DNA of 35,825 bases from a bacterium (lineage in GTDB: Bacteria > Verrucomicrobiota > Verrucomicrobiia > Limisphaerales > UBA11358), in NCBI GenBank assembly GCA_021817945.1, contig JAKAFL010000036.1, forward strand, positions 1 to 35,825. The letters run 5' to 3'. The position numbers and the translations under genes were made by a program. The notes beneath the pieces are model-generated. The model saw only the letters and a list, made by a program, of their open reading frames with translations. It was not told the DNA's origin and did not search any database. Of this stretch, positions 7,894 through 17,183 are shown piece by piece. Positions within the stretch are counted from its first letter, which is position 1. Every line of letters begins with the position of its first letter.

Positions 7894-10281
7894 CTAAAAG
7901 GCATGGGCACCCAATGTCCAGCGGATTTTTCCTGGATAGGGATCGTTTTCCAAATGAAATGAATCCTGGGTTTTTTTGGCGGTCAATTCCGTGGGATTCT
8001 TCTCGCCAGGCAGGCAAATTAAACCGCTGGCAGTGGGGCTGCTTGGTGCATAAATGGCGAGTTTGATTTTGGTCCAATCCAATTGGGCTGTGCACTGGGC
8101 CGGATCCATTTGTGGGATGATGCTGCCATTTCTGACCATGATGATGGCAGGGATTTTGCCGGCCACCAGGTGTTGCCACCCCCCATTGTAAATGGCGCCG
8201 GTTTGGAAATCGGTCCAAGCGCCTGGCGGCAGGTAAACGTTTCTGGAGTTTTCATGCTCGTGCAAAAGGGGCGCCACCAGGAGGCTGGATCCAAACATGT
8301 ATTCATCATCCACCTGCCATGATCCCGGATCTTCCGGGAATTCCAAAAACAGCGCCCGAATCATGGGCAGGCCTCGCATTGAAGAGTCGTGTGCCTGGGC
8401 GTAAACATAAGGCATAAGACTGTATTTCAACCGATCCACGGTCCGGAATTCGTCCATGAAGGCGGCACCGTAGTTCCATGGTTCCTTGGGTGCGTCACCA
8501 TGGCACCGGCTGTGTGAGGACAACATTCCAAATGCAAGCCATCGCGCAAACAGATCCTGGTCCATGGCCTGGACGGAATTGGCGGTGAATCCGCCTATGT
8601 CGTGGCTCCAAAAAGAGAATCCGCATAGTCCAAGAGAAAGGCCGCCGCGAAGCTCGGCTGCCATGCCGTCGTCCGTGCTTTCGGCATCGCCGCCCCAGTG
8701 CAGCGGGTATCGCTGACTTCCGGCCCATGCGCTGCGCGCCCAAATGATGTTTTCCCCGCGAATTTTTTTGGTGATGTCGGCCACCGCCTTGTTGTAGCGG
8801 AGCGGGTACAGGTTATGCTCATAAAAGCCGGTTCGTCCGTCAGCATACAGGCCGTCCTCTGGCGCTGCCTCTCCAAAGTCCACCTTGATGGCGGAAACCC
8901 CTTCCTTCAGCAGCCCGGCCAGTTTGTTTTGGTACCATTCCACGGTACGGGGATTGGAAAAGTCCAGGATGGCATCTTCCTCCGGCAAATTGCCCTTGCG
9001 GTCACGAACCACGAGTTGCTTTTTAACCAGCTCTGGAAAAAGTTTGTTCTTGGGCACAAAATAGGGCAACTGCCAGCAGGACACATGAAATCCATCACGG
9101 GCCAGGTCAGATAGCATGCCCGTGGGATTGGGGAACCGGGTGGGTGAGAAGGTGTAGTCGCATTGCCAGTCCGTTTCGAACCATCCGGTATCCAGGTGAA
9201 TAACGTCACAGGGAATCTGTTCGGACCTCAACCGGCTGGCAATTTCCCGTACCTGGCTTTCAGAGGAATAGGTGCAGCGACTCATCCACAGTCCGAAAGA
9301 CCAAAGCGGAGGCGTGGGGGATTTTCCCGTCAGTTTGGTGTATTCATCCAGGATCTGGGCAGGAGTACCCAAAAAAAGGAAAAGGTCCAGTTCGTCATCC
9401 CCAATCATCAGGGAATTCACACCGCTGAAGGTGTGTCCAAAATCGCAGGTGATGGGCGTGCTGGCATGCATGAAAACACCATATCCCCGATTGCTCATGA
9501 AAAAGGGCACCGGTTTGTATTCACCCTGGTTTTCCACGCCATTGGCATCGTCTGTCCACAAGGTGAGCTTTTGGCCGCGCTTATCCAAAGCGGTGAAGGA
9601 TTCGCCGCAGCCAAATATTTTTTCCCCGGGCGCAAGCGTGAATGCGGCATTGTAGCTGCGGGAATAATCGGAGCATCGCCGGACAAAACCAAACGGAAGC
9701 ACGGGGCTGAAAGTGGATTTATTATCGTCATAATGGTCGGTGGAGGTGAGGAGCCGTCCCTGCGCATCCCGCAGTTCCACATGAAAGGGCTGGCGAACAA
9801 TGGTGATGGAGCCGCAGGCGCTGGCATAGCGCCAGCCCTCCGGGGTGCTTTCCTGCCGCCATGAGTCATCATGGGGAACCGGCCCCTCGAGCATGAGTTC
9901 CGGCTGCGGCGGGTGGGTTTGCGGACCGCTTGTCATGCGGATTCGAACCGTGCGGGGTGAAATGAAATCTATTGAAAACGGCAGGCTGGGGTTGGCGGCG
10001 TACTGGTTGTCTGGAAAATCATCGGGTTTCACCGGCGTAATGAAGGACAAATCATTGTTGAACGCGTGACGGATGCGGTATTGCGCGCGTTGGTAAATGA
10101 CAGTGCCGGAGTGGGTGGCGGGATTAAACTGGTCCACCTGGTCGGCCAGAAAATAGGTGTTTTCCAGGGCGTAGAAATCCCCGCTCACATCCACGGGATC
10201 ATTGAGCAGGGGTGGGGTGCATTGGGCGTAAAATGCCAGCCCTGCGAAAAGGCCGGCCCATGTCGCGCAAATTTTGGTCAT
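7894..10281 (-). CDS. GH31 alpha-xylosidase, exported
   Basis: A GH31 glycoside hydrolase of about 795 residues, YicI-like. The N-terminal beta-sandwich is followed by a TIM barrel. The nucleophile Asp lies in AIKVDFGE (about D468), close to the KTDFGE signature of alpha-xylosidases; the acid/base Asp is in HWGGDAEST (about D532), a spacing close to that in YicI. This enzyme removes the terminal alpha-xylose from xyloglucan oligosaccharides, the next step after GH74. I chose the ATG at 10281 because MTKICATWAGLFAGLAFYAQ is a signal peptide; the frame stays open to 10446 with other possible starts (for example 10311). It is the first gene of the GH31-GH74 unit, and its promoter must lie in the 244-bp divergent gap before the FAH gene. 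Confidence 0.88.
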   Translation of the reverse strand: MTKICATWAGLFAGLAFYAQCTPPLLNDPVDVSGDFYALENTYFLADQVDQFNPATHSGTVIYQRAQYRIRHAFNNDLSFITPVKPDDFPDNQYAANPSLPFSIDFISPRTVRIRMTSGPQTHPPQPELMLEGPVPHDDSWRQESTPEGWRYASACGSITIVRQPFHVELRDAQGRLLTSTDHYDDNKSTFSPVLPFGFVRRCSDYSRSYNAAFTLAPGEKIFGCGESFTALDKRGQKLTLWTDDANGVENQGEYKPVPFFMSNRGYGVFMHASTPITCDFGHTFSGVNSLMIGDDELDLFLFLGTPAQILDEYTKLTGKSPTPPLWSFGLWMSRCTYSSESQVREIASRLRSEQIPCDVIHLDTGWFETDWQCDYTFSPTRFPNPTGMLSDLARDGFHVSCWQLPYFVPKNKLFPELVKKQLVVRDRKGNLPEEDAILDFSNPRTVEWYQNKLAGLLKEGVSAIKVDFGEAAPEDGLYADGRTGFYEHNLYPLRYNKAVADITKKIRGENIIWARSAWAGSQRYPLHWGGDAESTDDGMAAELRGGLSLGLCGFSFWSHDIGGFTANSVQAMDQDLFARWLAFGMLSSHSRCHGDAPKEPWNYGAAFMDEFRTVDRLKYSLMPYVYAQAHDSSMRGLPMIRALFLEFPEDPGSWQVDDEYMFGSSLLVAPLLHEHENSRNVYLPPGAWTDFQTGAIYNGGWQHLVAGKIPAIIMVRNGSIIPQMDPAQCTAQLDWTKIKLAIYAPSSPTASGLICLPGEKNPTELTAKKTQDSFHLENDPYPGKIRWTLGAHAF

Positions 10282-10525
10282 TTTGGGTGTCAATTTTGTG
10301 TATCGGATCATTCTTGCAGTTTTGCCCGGTCTTGTCCTGTCATCAAAATTCATCACAAAATCCGGGTTGCATCCTGCCTTGGCGTCGTGTTGGTTTTTTG
10401 GCAGAAGATCAAACGTGACGGACTTCACACTTTCCACTCGTTTCACAGGCGGGTTTCATCCATGAGCCTGGAAGATAATTTTATTGCGGACAGACCTTCT
10501 GGACGATAGAGGTACGGCTTGTGTC

Positions 10526-11281
10526 ATGAAACGAATTGGACGATTTCAAGCCGGGACAAAAGTTTTTTATGGAAAAGTGGAAGATGGGAGGGTTTATCCT
10601 GTCACCGGGGATGTTTTTGGCGGAGGGCGGTTTTCAAGTCGTTCACATGCTGAAAGCGATTTGAAGGTGTTGCCGCCAGTGGTTCCTGGCAAGGTGCTGG
10701 CGGTGGGCTTGAATTACCTGGACCATATACTCGAGATGCGTTTGGAAAGGCCCCGGGAGCCGCTTTTCTGGTTCAAGGCGCCATCCTCCCTGCTGCCGCA
10801 CGGTGGAACCATTCACATAGCCCATCCCAGCCATCGCACCGACTACGAGGCCGAACTGGCAGTGGTCATTGGGCGGCCTCTCTTGAATGCCACCATTGAG
10901 GAGGCGCAGGAAGGTATTTGGGGTTACACTGCGGCACAGGACATATCCGACCGCACCATTCAAAAATCAGAATCCCAATGGGGCCGTTGCAAATCCTTCG
11001 ACACTTTTACCCCGCTGGGTCCTTATGTGGTGACGGGTTTGAATGCTGAATCGCGCAGGCTGCAGTTGTATCAGAATGGAAAATTGATGCAGGATTCCAG
11101 CACAGGGCAAATGCTTTTTGGGCCTGCTGAACTGGTCCGGTTCATTTCACAAAACCTGACCCTGCTGCCCGGGGATGTGATTTTGACTGGAACACCTTCC
11201 GGGGTCGGACCCATACGCCCGGGCGACCGTTTGGAGGTAAGAATTGAGGGGTTGGAACCGCTGGTCAACAGCGTGCGGTAG
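10526..11281 (+). CDS. fumarylacetoacetate hydrolase (FAH) family protein
   Basis: A 251-residue cytoplasmic enzyme of the FAH superfamily, whose members hydrolyse or decarboxylate small beta-diketo acids with a divalent metal. Motifs run in the usual order: KVLAVGLNYLDH, FWFKAPSSLLPHGG, TDYEAELAVVIG (metal-binding acids), GYTAAQDISDR, KSFDTFTPLGP and ILTGTPSGVGP near the C-terminus. The ATG at 10526 gives the normal family N-terminus; an upstream frame extension adds 14 residues without support. Family-level matches are often called fumarylpyruvate hydrolase or hydroxyhepta-diene-dioate isomerase, but no aromatic-degradation genes are near, so the substrate is open. Confidence 0.85.
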   Translation: MKRIGRFQAGTKVFYGKVEDGRVYPVTGDVFGGGRFSSRSHAESDLKVLPPVVPGKVLAVGLNYLDHILEMRLERPREPLFWFKAPSSLLPHGGTIHIAHPSHRTDYEAELAVVIGRPLLNATIEEAQEGIWGYTAAQDISDRTIQKSESQWGRCKSFDTFTPLGPYVVTGLNAESRRLQLYQNGKLMQDSSTGQMLFGPAELVRFISQNLTLLPGDVILTGTPSGVGPIRPGDRLEVRIEGLEPLVNSVR

Positions 11282-11402
11282 CCTGGGCGTTCATTTGCGA
11301 GGCTAAAGGCCGGGTTTCGCCGGGAATTGGTTATGATAATCATGCTCATGTTTTTACGCCTTTGATTTGCTTGAGGCTTATTCAATCCATAGACTCCATG
11401 CA

Positions 11403-12536
11403 GTGATTCGCAACATTATTTTTGACTGGTCCGGCACACTGGTGGATGACCTGCCCGCAGTGTGGGAGGCGACCAACGAGGTGTTGCGCCAGGTGGGGAA
11501 GCCACCCATGGCGCTTGATTATTTTCGTTCCGAGTTTTCCCTGCCGTTCATGAATTTTTACCGGGTTCACACCCCGGGGGTTCCGCGTGCGCGACTTGAG
11601 AAATGGTTTCATGCCGCCATTGAAAAAGCCCAGGATGCCATTTTGGTATTGCCGCATGCCGTTGCCTTTTTGGAAACCTGCCGGAAGCAAGGCATTCGTT
11701 TATTTTTGCTCAGCAGCATTCATCCCAGACATTACCGACGGCAATGCAAGGCGGGTGGTTTGGATGCTTATTTTGAGAAGGCCTATGTGGGGGTGTCCGA
11801 CAAGACAAAAAAGATTCGGGATTTGATTTTGCGAAATCGCTTGCAGCCGGATGAGACCCTTTTTGTGGGAGATATGGAACATGATATTGCCGCGGCGCGA
11901 CATGGCAAAATTCATTCATGCGCGGTTCTCACCGGTTATAATACTCTGGATCAATTGCGACGGGAGCGCCCGGAATTGGTGGTCCAGCACCTGGGTGAAT
12001 TGCAAAAGCGTTTGGTTCAAAGCCATTGGGAATGGCGGGCGGCCTGCCAGACCTGCCAACTTGAACCGCAACCGTTGTCCACCGTGGGTGGACTGATCTA
12101 TGATCACCAGGGACGGGTTTTGATGATTCGCACCCATAAATGGTCCAATTTGTGGGGCATCCCCGGCGGAAAAATAAAGTGGGGGGAATCTTCCCTTGAT
12201 GCCTTAAAGCGCGAATTGCTCGAGGAAACAGGCCTGCTCATAAGTCGGATCCGCCTCGTGCTGGTTCAAGATTGTATTCGATCGCCGGAATTTTACCACG
12301 ATGCCCATTTCATTCTTCTCAATTACACCTGCTTGAGCCGGTCGCCGAAACCGAAGGTGGTTTTGAACGATGAAGGTTACGAATTTTGCTGGGTTGAACC
12401 CCTGGAAGCCATGGAACTTCCCCTGAACACCCCCACAAGAATCCTTTTGGAAGCCGTTTTGTCCGAAGGCATGCGGGTGGTGCCGGACAAGGTTTCAGGC
12501 CGTTCATCCCGAAAAATTGCGCCAAAGCACCGCTAG
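11403..12536 (+). CDS. HAD-like phosphatase fused to a Nudix hydrolase
   Basis: A 377-residue two-domain protein. Residues 1 to about 205 are a HAD-superfamily domain: motif I FDWSGTL (nucleophile D8; the usual second Asp is Ser), motif II LLSS, a Lys in SDKTKK, and motif IV GDMEHD. Residues about 220 to 360 are a Nudix domain with a complete Nudix box, G-x5-E-x7-REL-x-EETGL (GKIKWGE, then RELLEETGL). I chose the GTG at 11403 because the HAD fold begins at once with IRNIIFDWSG; the frame is also open from a TTG at 11367. The next gene, folB, starts 13 bases after its stop. This suggests, but does not prove, that the fusion removes pyrophosphate and then phosphate from dihydroneopterin triphosphate in folate synthesis. 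Confidence 0.85.
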   Translation: MIRNIIFDWSGTLVDDLPAVWEATNEVLRQVGKPPMALDYFRSEFSLPFMNFYRVHTPGVPRARLEKWFHAAIEKAQDAILVLPHAVAFLETCRKQGIRLFLLSSIHPRHYRRQCKAGGLDAYFEKAYVGVSDKTKKIRDLILRNRLQPDETLFVGDMEHDIAAARHGKIHSCAVLTGYNTLDQLRRERPELVVQHLGELQKRLVQSHWEWRAACQTCQLEPQPLSTVGGLIYDHQGRVLMIRTHKWSNLWGIPGGKIKWGESSLDALKRELLEETGLLISRIRLVLVQDCIRSPEFYHDAHFILLNYTCLSRSPKPKVVLNDEGYEFCWVEPLEAMELPLNTPTRILLEAVLSEGMRVVPDKVSGRSSRKIAPKHR

Positions 12537-12549
12537 CGATTGATAGACC

Positions 12550-12909
12550 ATGTCCACCATCACCATCACTGACCTGGAGGTTTATTATCGAGTTGGCGTG
12601 CCCGATTCGGAGCGGGCCCAACCCCAGCGACTTCTTTTGACAGTGGAGCTTGAGTTGGATTTTGCGCAAGCCGCCCGCACCGATGACTTGTCCCGGACCG
12701 TGGATTATTTTGGCGTGTCCCAGCGTTTGATTGGTTTGGGCACCGGCCGCCAATGGAAACTCATTGAAACCCTCGCTGCGGATATTGCGTCGTTACTGCT
12801 GCAAGAACATCACTTGGTGGACAGCGTGCGTGTGCAGGTGAAGAAATTCATCATACCACAAGCACGGCATGTTTCCGTGACATTTCAGTCCAGCCGTGAG
12901 GCCGTTTGA
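12550..12909 (+). CDS. folB: dihydroneopterin aldolase
   Basis: A 119-residue protein of the FolB family, which splits 7,8-dihydroneopterin into 6-hydroxymethyl-dihydropterin and glycolaldehyde in folate synthesis. Family features visible are the N-terminal ITDLEVYYRVGVPDSER, RTVDYFGVSQRL (the family's VDY segment), the KLIETLAADIASLLL helix with the conserved Glu, and the VRVQVKKFIIPQA strand. Length is normal. It directly follows the HAD-Nudix fusion and is the last gene of that plus-strand run. The other folate genes (folE, folK, folP) are not in the window. Confidence 0.88.
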   Translation: MSTITITDLEVYYRVGVPDSERAQPQRLLLTVELELDFAQAARTDDLSRTVDYFGVSQRLIGLGTGRQWKLIETLAADIASLLLQEHHLVDSVRVQVKKFIIPQARHVSVTFQSSREAV

Positions 12910-12937
12910 CCAGTGCGCCTCTCGTTCCCAAAATGAT

Positions 12938-12993
12938 TTGAACCCAAAAAACGAAATTCAAAAGACCCATCTGCCCCAATCTACCGGGCGCAA
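12938..12993 (+). repeat. dispersed repeat R2, full copy
   Basis: Runs from TTGAACCCAAAAAACGAAAT through CTGCCCCAATCTACCGGGCGCAAA. It is nearly the same as 31380-31435 and related to 19427-19470 and 19917-19955. It lies in the convergent gap after folB. Confidence 0.7.
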
Positions 12994-13051
12994 AAAGTCT
13001 CCGCTCCAGCATCTTGCCGCATCTTGACCCTTTCCATTCTGGAATTGGGGG

Positions 13052-13073
13052 GGGGGTGATAAAAACCACCCCC
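13052..13073. terminator. possible stem-loop between convergent genes
   Basis: GGGGGTG (13052-13058) pairs with CACCCCC (13067-13073) across an 8-base loop. The left arm is the end of a run of ten G (13047-13056). It lies between folB (plus) and the SDR (minus). The sequence after it on the plus strand is only moderately T-rich, so a terminator role is uncertain. Confidence 0.3.
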
Positions 13074-13092
13074 ATGTTTCAGTTTTACAAAT

Positions 13093-14661
13093 TTACCAGT
13101 CGGTTTCCCGATAGTCCTTGAGGAATTTGCCCCAAGGATGGATGCCTGTGTTGAAACCGGCAATGATGGGATCCACGATGCGCGCGGCGCCATCTACGAT
13201 ATCGAGGGGGGGATGGAACCGGTGTTGATCCTGTTTGCGGCGGGCGATTTCAGCAGGGTCCTCGTCGGTGACCCAGCCGGTATCCACGGCGTTCATGTGG
13301 ATGCCATCGGCCTGATAACCCGCTGCGGAGGTGCGGGTCATCATATTCAAGGCTGCCTTGGCCATGTTGGTGTGGGGATGGCGGGTGGTTTTAAATTTCC
13401 GGTAGAACTGTCCCTCCACGGCGGAGACGTTCACGATGTGTTTTTCCCGTCCGGGAGTGCGCAGCATGAGAGGTTTCAGGCGGGCATTCAGGATGAATGG
13501 GGCTATGGCGTTGACCAATTGCACCTCCAGCAATTCCACGGTGGGCACCTCCTCCAGCAGCATTCTCCAGGAATTGTGGTTTCGCAAATCCACCTGCTGG
13601 AGGTCCTGATCCAGTTGGCCCTCGGGGAAAAGGCTGTTGCGCGCGCCCCGCTCCTCCTCCAGCAAGGGGATTTGAGATAAAATGGCGGAATGAATCATTC
13701 CCGCGGTGTTGGTATTTTTGTTTGCAAGCAGGGGCAGAGCAGGGGAGGTTCCGGCCTCCGGCAGCATCTGGTACCGCCGCAGACCCTCGTATCCGCCCAG
13801 GAGGAGCTGGACGGCGGATGGCAGATTTTGCAGCGGCCCGGTTTCCCGCTCCATCATGTGTTGATAGAAATCCGGCGGACGGCGGACGGTCTGACAGGCA
13901 TTGTTGATGATGAAATCCAGGCGGGACCGGGATTGGAGCAAATGCCGGCAAAAAGCCTCCACACTGGGTGTGTGCCGCAAATCCAGGCCGTAAATTTCCA
14001 GCCGGCCACCCCAGGTGGCGAAGTCAGGCTCCTTGCTGTAACGCATGGCTGCGTCACGCGGAAACCGCGTGGCCACGATCAAAGAGGCGCCGGCACGCAG
14101 CAGCTTGATGCCAGCCTGGTACCCTATCTTCACCCTGCCTCCCGTGAGCAGGGCTGCTTTCCCGCTTAAATCCGCCGTTTCCGTGCGTTTGAGAAAGTTA
14201 AAATCCGCGCATTCGGGGCATAGCTGGTCGTAAAAATGATGCAGGACGGAATAATCTTTTTTACAAACATAACAATTCCGGGCCTCTTCAACTTTTGGGG
14301 TCTCTTCACCGGATGCGGGCGGCGTTTCCAGCAGGGCCTTGTCCCGGGGCGCATAAACATTGGGAGTTGAAAAAACCTTCTCGCGGCGCATTTGACGGAT
14401 GCCCGTGGTGTTCAATTGTTTTTCATCCCGCTGAATTTTTTCCGCTTTGCGCTGTCGTATCTTGGCCTTGACCAGACGGCGACGGCTATCGAGTTCCGGG
14501 CAATATACCTCACCGGCCGCCTTGAGAAATCGGCTTCTTTCCTCCACGCTCAACTGTGCCAGCATGGCCCGGTTTGCCACCACCTCCTCCAATGTCCTCA
14601 GGGCCTGCTGCAATGCCTGGTTTGGCGGGCTTGAAGGGGGCGATGATTGGGATTTTTCCAT
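13093..14661 (-). CDS. atypical short-chain dehydrogenase with zinc ribbon
   Basis: A 522-residue protein. Residues 1-125 are charged and helical. Residues 130-151 form a four-cysteine zinc ribbon (C130-x2-C133, C148-x2-C151). From about 165 on there is a Rossmann fold of the SDR type: TGGRVKIG replaces TGxxxGIG, INNAC replaces NNAG, and the Ser of the active site is in NVSAVEG (S413). The catalytic Y-x-x-x-K is HTNMAK, with Thr431 where Tyr should be and K435 kept. About 100 residues are inserted between INNAC and the active-site Ser. The fold looks intact but classical SDR chemistry is doubtful; it may bind a nucleotide without redox activity. No function is assigned. It ends facing folB. 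Confidence 0.7.
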   Translation of the reverse strand: MEKSQSSPPSSPPNQALQQALRTLEEVVANRAMLAQLSVEERSRFLKAAGEVYCPELDSRRRLVKAKIRQRKAEKIQRDEKQLNTTGIRQMRREKVFSTPNVYAPRDKALLETPPASGEETPKVEEARNCYVCKKDYSVLHHFYDQLCPECADFNFLKRTETADLSGKAALLTGGRVKIGYQAGIKLLRAGASLIVATRFPRDAAMRYSKEPDFATWGGRLEIYGLDLRHTPSVEAFCRHLLQSRSRLDFIINNACQTVRRPPDFYQHMMERETGPLQNLPSAVQLLLGGYEGLRRYQMLPEAGTSPALPLLANKNTNTAGMIHSAILSQIPLLEEERGARNSLFPEGQLDQDLQQVDLRNHNSWRMLLEEVPTVELLEVQLVNAIAPFILNARLKPLMLRTPGREKHIVNVSAVEGQFYRKFKTTRHPHTNMAKAALNMMTRTSAAGYQADGIHMNAVDTGWVTDEDPAEIARRKQDQHRFHPPLDIVDGAARIVDPIIAGFNTGIHPWGKFLKDYRETDW

Positions 14662-14828
14662 TGGTTAATTCAGTCCACTGTTCTCCTGAATGCCGTCCAG
14701 GGCTTGCAGGTTTTGACTTGGTCCGGATTCATGGTTTAAAGCGGCTTGTCGGGGGCAGCCGAATTTGGTTTTCGTCCGCGACAAACGGTCCCCGGGCTGG
14801 GGAATGGCTTCATCCCGGGCGCATGGAT

Positions 14829-15701
14829 TCAATAAACGACCTTGTTTAATGGATACTCGATGATGCCTTCCGCCCCGGCTGCCTTGAGTTGAGGGATCAA
14901 TTCTCGCACAATGGCTTCGTCAATGATGGTTTCAACAGCCACCCAGCCTTTGAGGCTTAGGTTTGAAATAGTTGGGTTCCGGAGCGCGGGTAATTCCACC
15001 AGCAACTTGGCGAGGTTTTTTTCTGCGATGTTCATTTTCAAGCCCACCTTGGATTCTGCTTCCAAGGCGCCTTTTAAAAGCATGGCCATGGTTTCAATCT
15101 TGCGCCTCTTCCAGGGTTCCTTCCAGGCAGAAGAATTGGCAATCAATCGTGGGGTGGAGACCAGGAGCTCGTCCACGATTCGTAGTTTGTTGGCCCGCAA
15201 AGAGGAGCCGGTCTCGGTGACTTCCACGATGGCATCCACCAGTTCGTGGGCTTTCACTTCGGTGGCGCCCCATGAGAATTCCACCTCGGCTGAAACGCCG
15301 TGTTTTTTAAGGTACCGTTTGGTGAGGTTGACCACCTCGGTGGCCACGCGCCTTCCCTGGAGGTCTTTGACGGATTTGATGGGCGAATTTTCCGGGACAC
15401 ACAACACCCAGCGGGCCGGTCGGCGGGAAACTTTGCTGAAGATAAACTCACCCACCTCATGAACCTTGGACCCGTTTTCCATGATCCAGTCGTGGCCGGT
15501 GATGCCGCAGTCCAGGTAGCCGTGTTCCACATATCGGCTTATTTCCTGCGCCCTGATCAGCCGAATTTCCAATTCATCATCGTCCACGTAGGGAACATAG
15601 GAGCGGCTGCTCACGGAAATATTGAATCCTGCCTTGGCCATCTTCTCGATGGTGGCCTCCTGCAAGCTGCCTTTGGGCAGTCCAAATCTCAGTTTCTTCA
15701 T
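14829..15701 (-). CDS. hisG: ATP phosphoribosyltransferase, long form
   Basis: The first enzyme of histidine synthesis, joining ATP and PRPP. The 290-residue length and the C-terminal domain from about residue 215 ([19 protein letters not shown] onward) mark the long, HisZ-independent form, which is feedback-inhibited by histidine through that domain. Conserved parts include the N-terminal [14 protein letters not shown], the DCGITGHDW segment and the PRPP-binding [14 protein letters not shown]. The start is an ATG with the standard family N-terminus. No other his genes are adjacent; the atypical SDR is 167 bp downstream and the intact MITE lies upstream. Confidence 0.93.
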   Translation of the reverse strand: MKKLRFGLPKGSLQEATIEKMAKAGFNISVSSRSYVPYVDDDELEIRLIRAQEISRYVEHGYLDCGITGHDWIMENGSKVHEVGEFIFSKVSRRPARWVLCVPENSPIKSVKDLQGRRVATEVVNLTKRYLKKHGVSAEVEFSWGATEVKAHELVDAIVEVTETGSSLRANKLRIVDELLVSTPRLIANSSAWKEPWKRRKIETMAMLLKGALEAESKVGLKMNIAEKNLAKLLVELPALRNPTISNLSLKGWVAVETIIDEAIVRELIPQLKAAGAEGIIEYPLNKVVY

Positions 15702-15894
15702 TTTTTGTCTTTTTTTTGCCCCAGTCTCCGGGCGTTTTCGCGGGCGCGGGGCTTGTCAACGCAGTTCCATTCCTGGCTTTGGCCGGGACATGGTTGGGAC
15801 CCGTTTCTTGCGCGCGTGTTTAAAACGTCACGACCGCATCGTGTTCATGATGGCTTACGTGAAGACACATGACAATGCTTTACTGTTGCCAAAT

Positions 15895-16251
15895 GGGCGC
15901 ATCTCGGTTTTTGTGCAAGTCTCTCCCCGGCGTTTCAAATTTCAAAAACCTCCGCAAACCCAGTGTTTTTTTCTCCCTCTCCATCAATCCTGATTGATGG
16001 GGAGGGTCGGGGAGGGGTGGCTCTGAGCTTTCGGGATGTGAGAGGGTTCGTTGATCGCGATGCCTGTTTGCGGGTTCCCCTCTCCATAATCCTCTCCCCG
16101 CGCTCCGCTGGCGGGGCGAGGAAACCAGAGGCGTTGGGTTGGTGGATGCTCTTGAAATGGCCGACTCCTTCGAGGCTCGAAATGGTTTCAAACCAACCGC
16201 TTCACCTTCCCTCCGCGCCACCTTCACCAGCCTAAAAGCTGAGATGCGCCC
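15895..16251. mobile_element. intact 357-bp MITE (family R1) with 9-bp target duplications
   Basis: The left end GGGCGCATCTCGGTTTTT (15895-15912) and right end AAAAGCTGAGATGCGCCC (16234-16251) are inverted repeats matching at 16 of 18 positions. The element is flanked by the perfect direct repeat TTGCCAAAT (15886-15894 and 16252-16260), the expected mark of transposition with 9-bp staggered cuts. Inside are hairpins such as ATCAATC/GATTGAT near 15985 and a CTCCCCGC/GCGGGG stem near 16100. No protein is encoded; open frames through it are repeat translations. It lies between hisG and purN. A transposase with matching ends must act in trans. Confidence 0.85.
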
Positions 16252-16379
16252 TTGCCAAATCGCCTGTTCGAGCTGACTCACAGTCGTTGCTGTCGAAGTC
16301 CCGAATAGGAGTTTATCTGCCAAATGCGAGGGACTGGCGCGCATTACCCGGGCGCAGGTCTGTGGACTGGGACCGGCAT

Positions 16380-17000
16380 TCAGGTGGACCAGACCACCCG
16401 GCGGCCTTTGACGGAAAAACCCCGGGTGGCTAGTTTGGCCAGACAGGCGGGGTATAATTCATGTTCCGCAGCGTGAATGCGCTGATGCAGGGTTTCGGCT
16501 GTGTCTTGTTCCAGGACCTCCACTGCACGCTGGCCCACGATCGCCCCGGAATCCACCCCGGCATCCACAAAATGAACCGTGCAACCGGTCACCTTCACAC
16601 CGTGGTCCAGCGCCTGTTTCCACGCCTCAAGACCTGGAAAGGATGGCAAAAGTGACGGATGAATATTTACGATACGCCCTTCAAAGGCTCTCAGGAAAGG
16701 TCCTTTCAAGACCCTCATGAATCCTGCCAAAACGACCAGGTCCACGCGGGCATCCTGGAGGATTTGTATGAATTGGGCCTCGGCAACCTCGCTCAATTTG
16801 GTGCGAAATGGGCCTGGCTCCACAAATTCATGCCGTATGCCAAGCTCGCGGGCCAGTTGCAGGATGCCAGCGCCGGAAATGTCGCTCACCACCACCGCCG
16901 CTTCGGCCGAAAGGCTTCCTTTGGCCAGGGCCGCCGCTATGGCGCCAAAATTGGATCCACGACCCGACCCCAAAATGCCCAGACGGAATGACTTGTTCAT
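16380..17000 (-). CDS. purN: phosphoribosylglycinamide formyltransferase
   Basis: A 206-residue GART enzyme that transfers a formyl group from 10-formyl-tetrahydrofolate to GAR in purine synthesis. The N-terminal LGILGSGRGSNF binds the ribosyl phosphate. The catalytic triad is complete: N112 and H114 in VNIHPSLLPSF, and D150 in HFVDAGVDSG, with the same 38-residue Asn-to-Asp spacing as the E. coli enzyme. The ATG at 17000 gives the standard family start; the frame is open 44 codons further but without homology. It is transcribed away from the aminotransferase gene. Confidence 0.93.
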   Translation of the reverse strand: MNKSFRLGILGSGRGSNFGAIAAALAKGSLSAEAAVVVSDISGAGILQLARELGIRHEFVEPGPFRTKLSEVAEAQFIQILQDARVDLVVLAGFMRVLKGPFLRAFEGRIVNIHPSLLPSFPGLEAWKQALDHGVKVTGCTVHFVDAGVDSGAIVGQRAVEVLEQDTAETLHQRIHAAEHELYPACLAKLATRGFSVKGRRVVWST

Positions 17001-17183
17001 TCTGTTTGGATAGCAGAGCGGGCCGCCAAAACAAGCGCAAAGCCCGGTCAAAACCGGCCATTTTCTCCCTGGCACGGGCCTGTCCACGGCTGGAACCCTG
17101 TTTTGAGGATATGGCAGGACTGAACGGACCAAACCCGGAGCCGCAATTTTTCATTCAATAAAACTTGCGTCCGGGACCAGCTT

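Noticed and set aside
7877..8218. N-terminal extension of the GH74 frame by 114 codons
   Set aside because: It overlaps the 3' end of the GH31 gene, and the signal peptide begins at 7876.
9163..9864. 233-codon plus-strand frame inside the GH31 gene
   Set aside because: Antisense to conserved GH31 catalytic sequence, with no domain of its own.
15880..16344. Minus- and plus-strand frames across the R1 MITE between hisG and purN
   Set aside because: The terminal inverted repeats and target duplication explain this stretch; similar translations appear at the other R1 copy.
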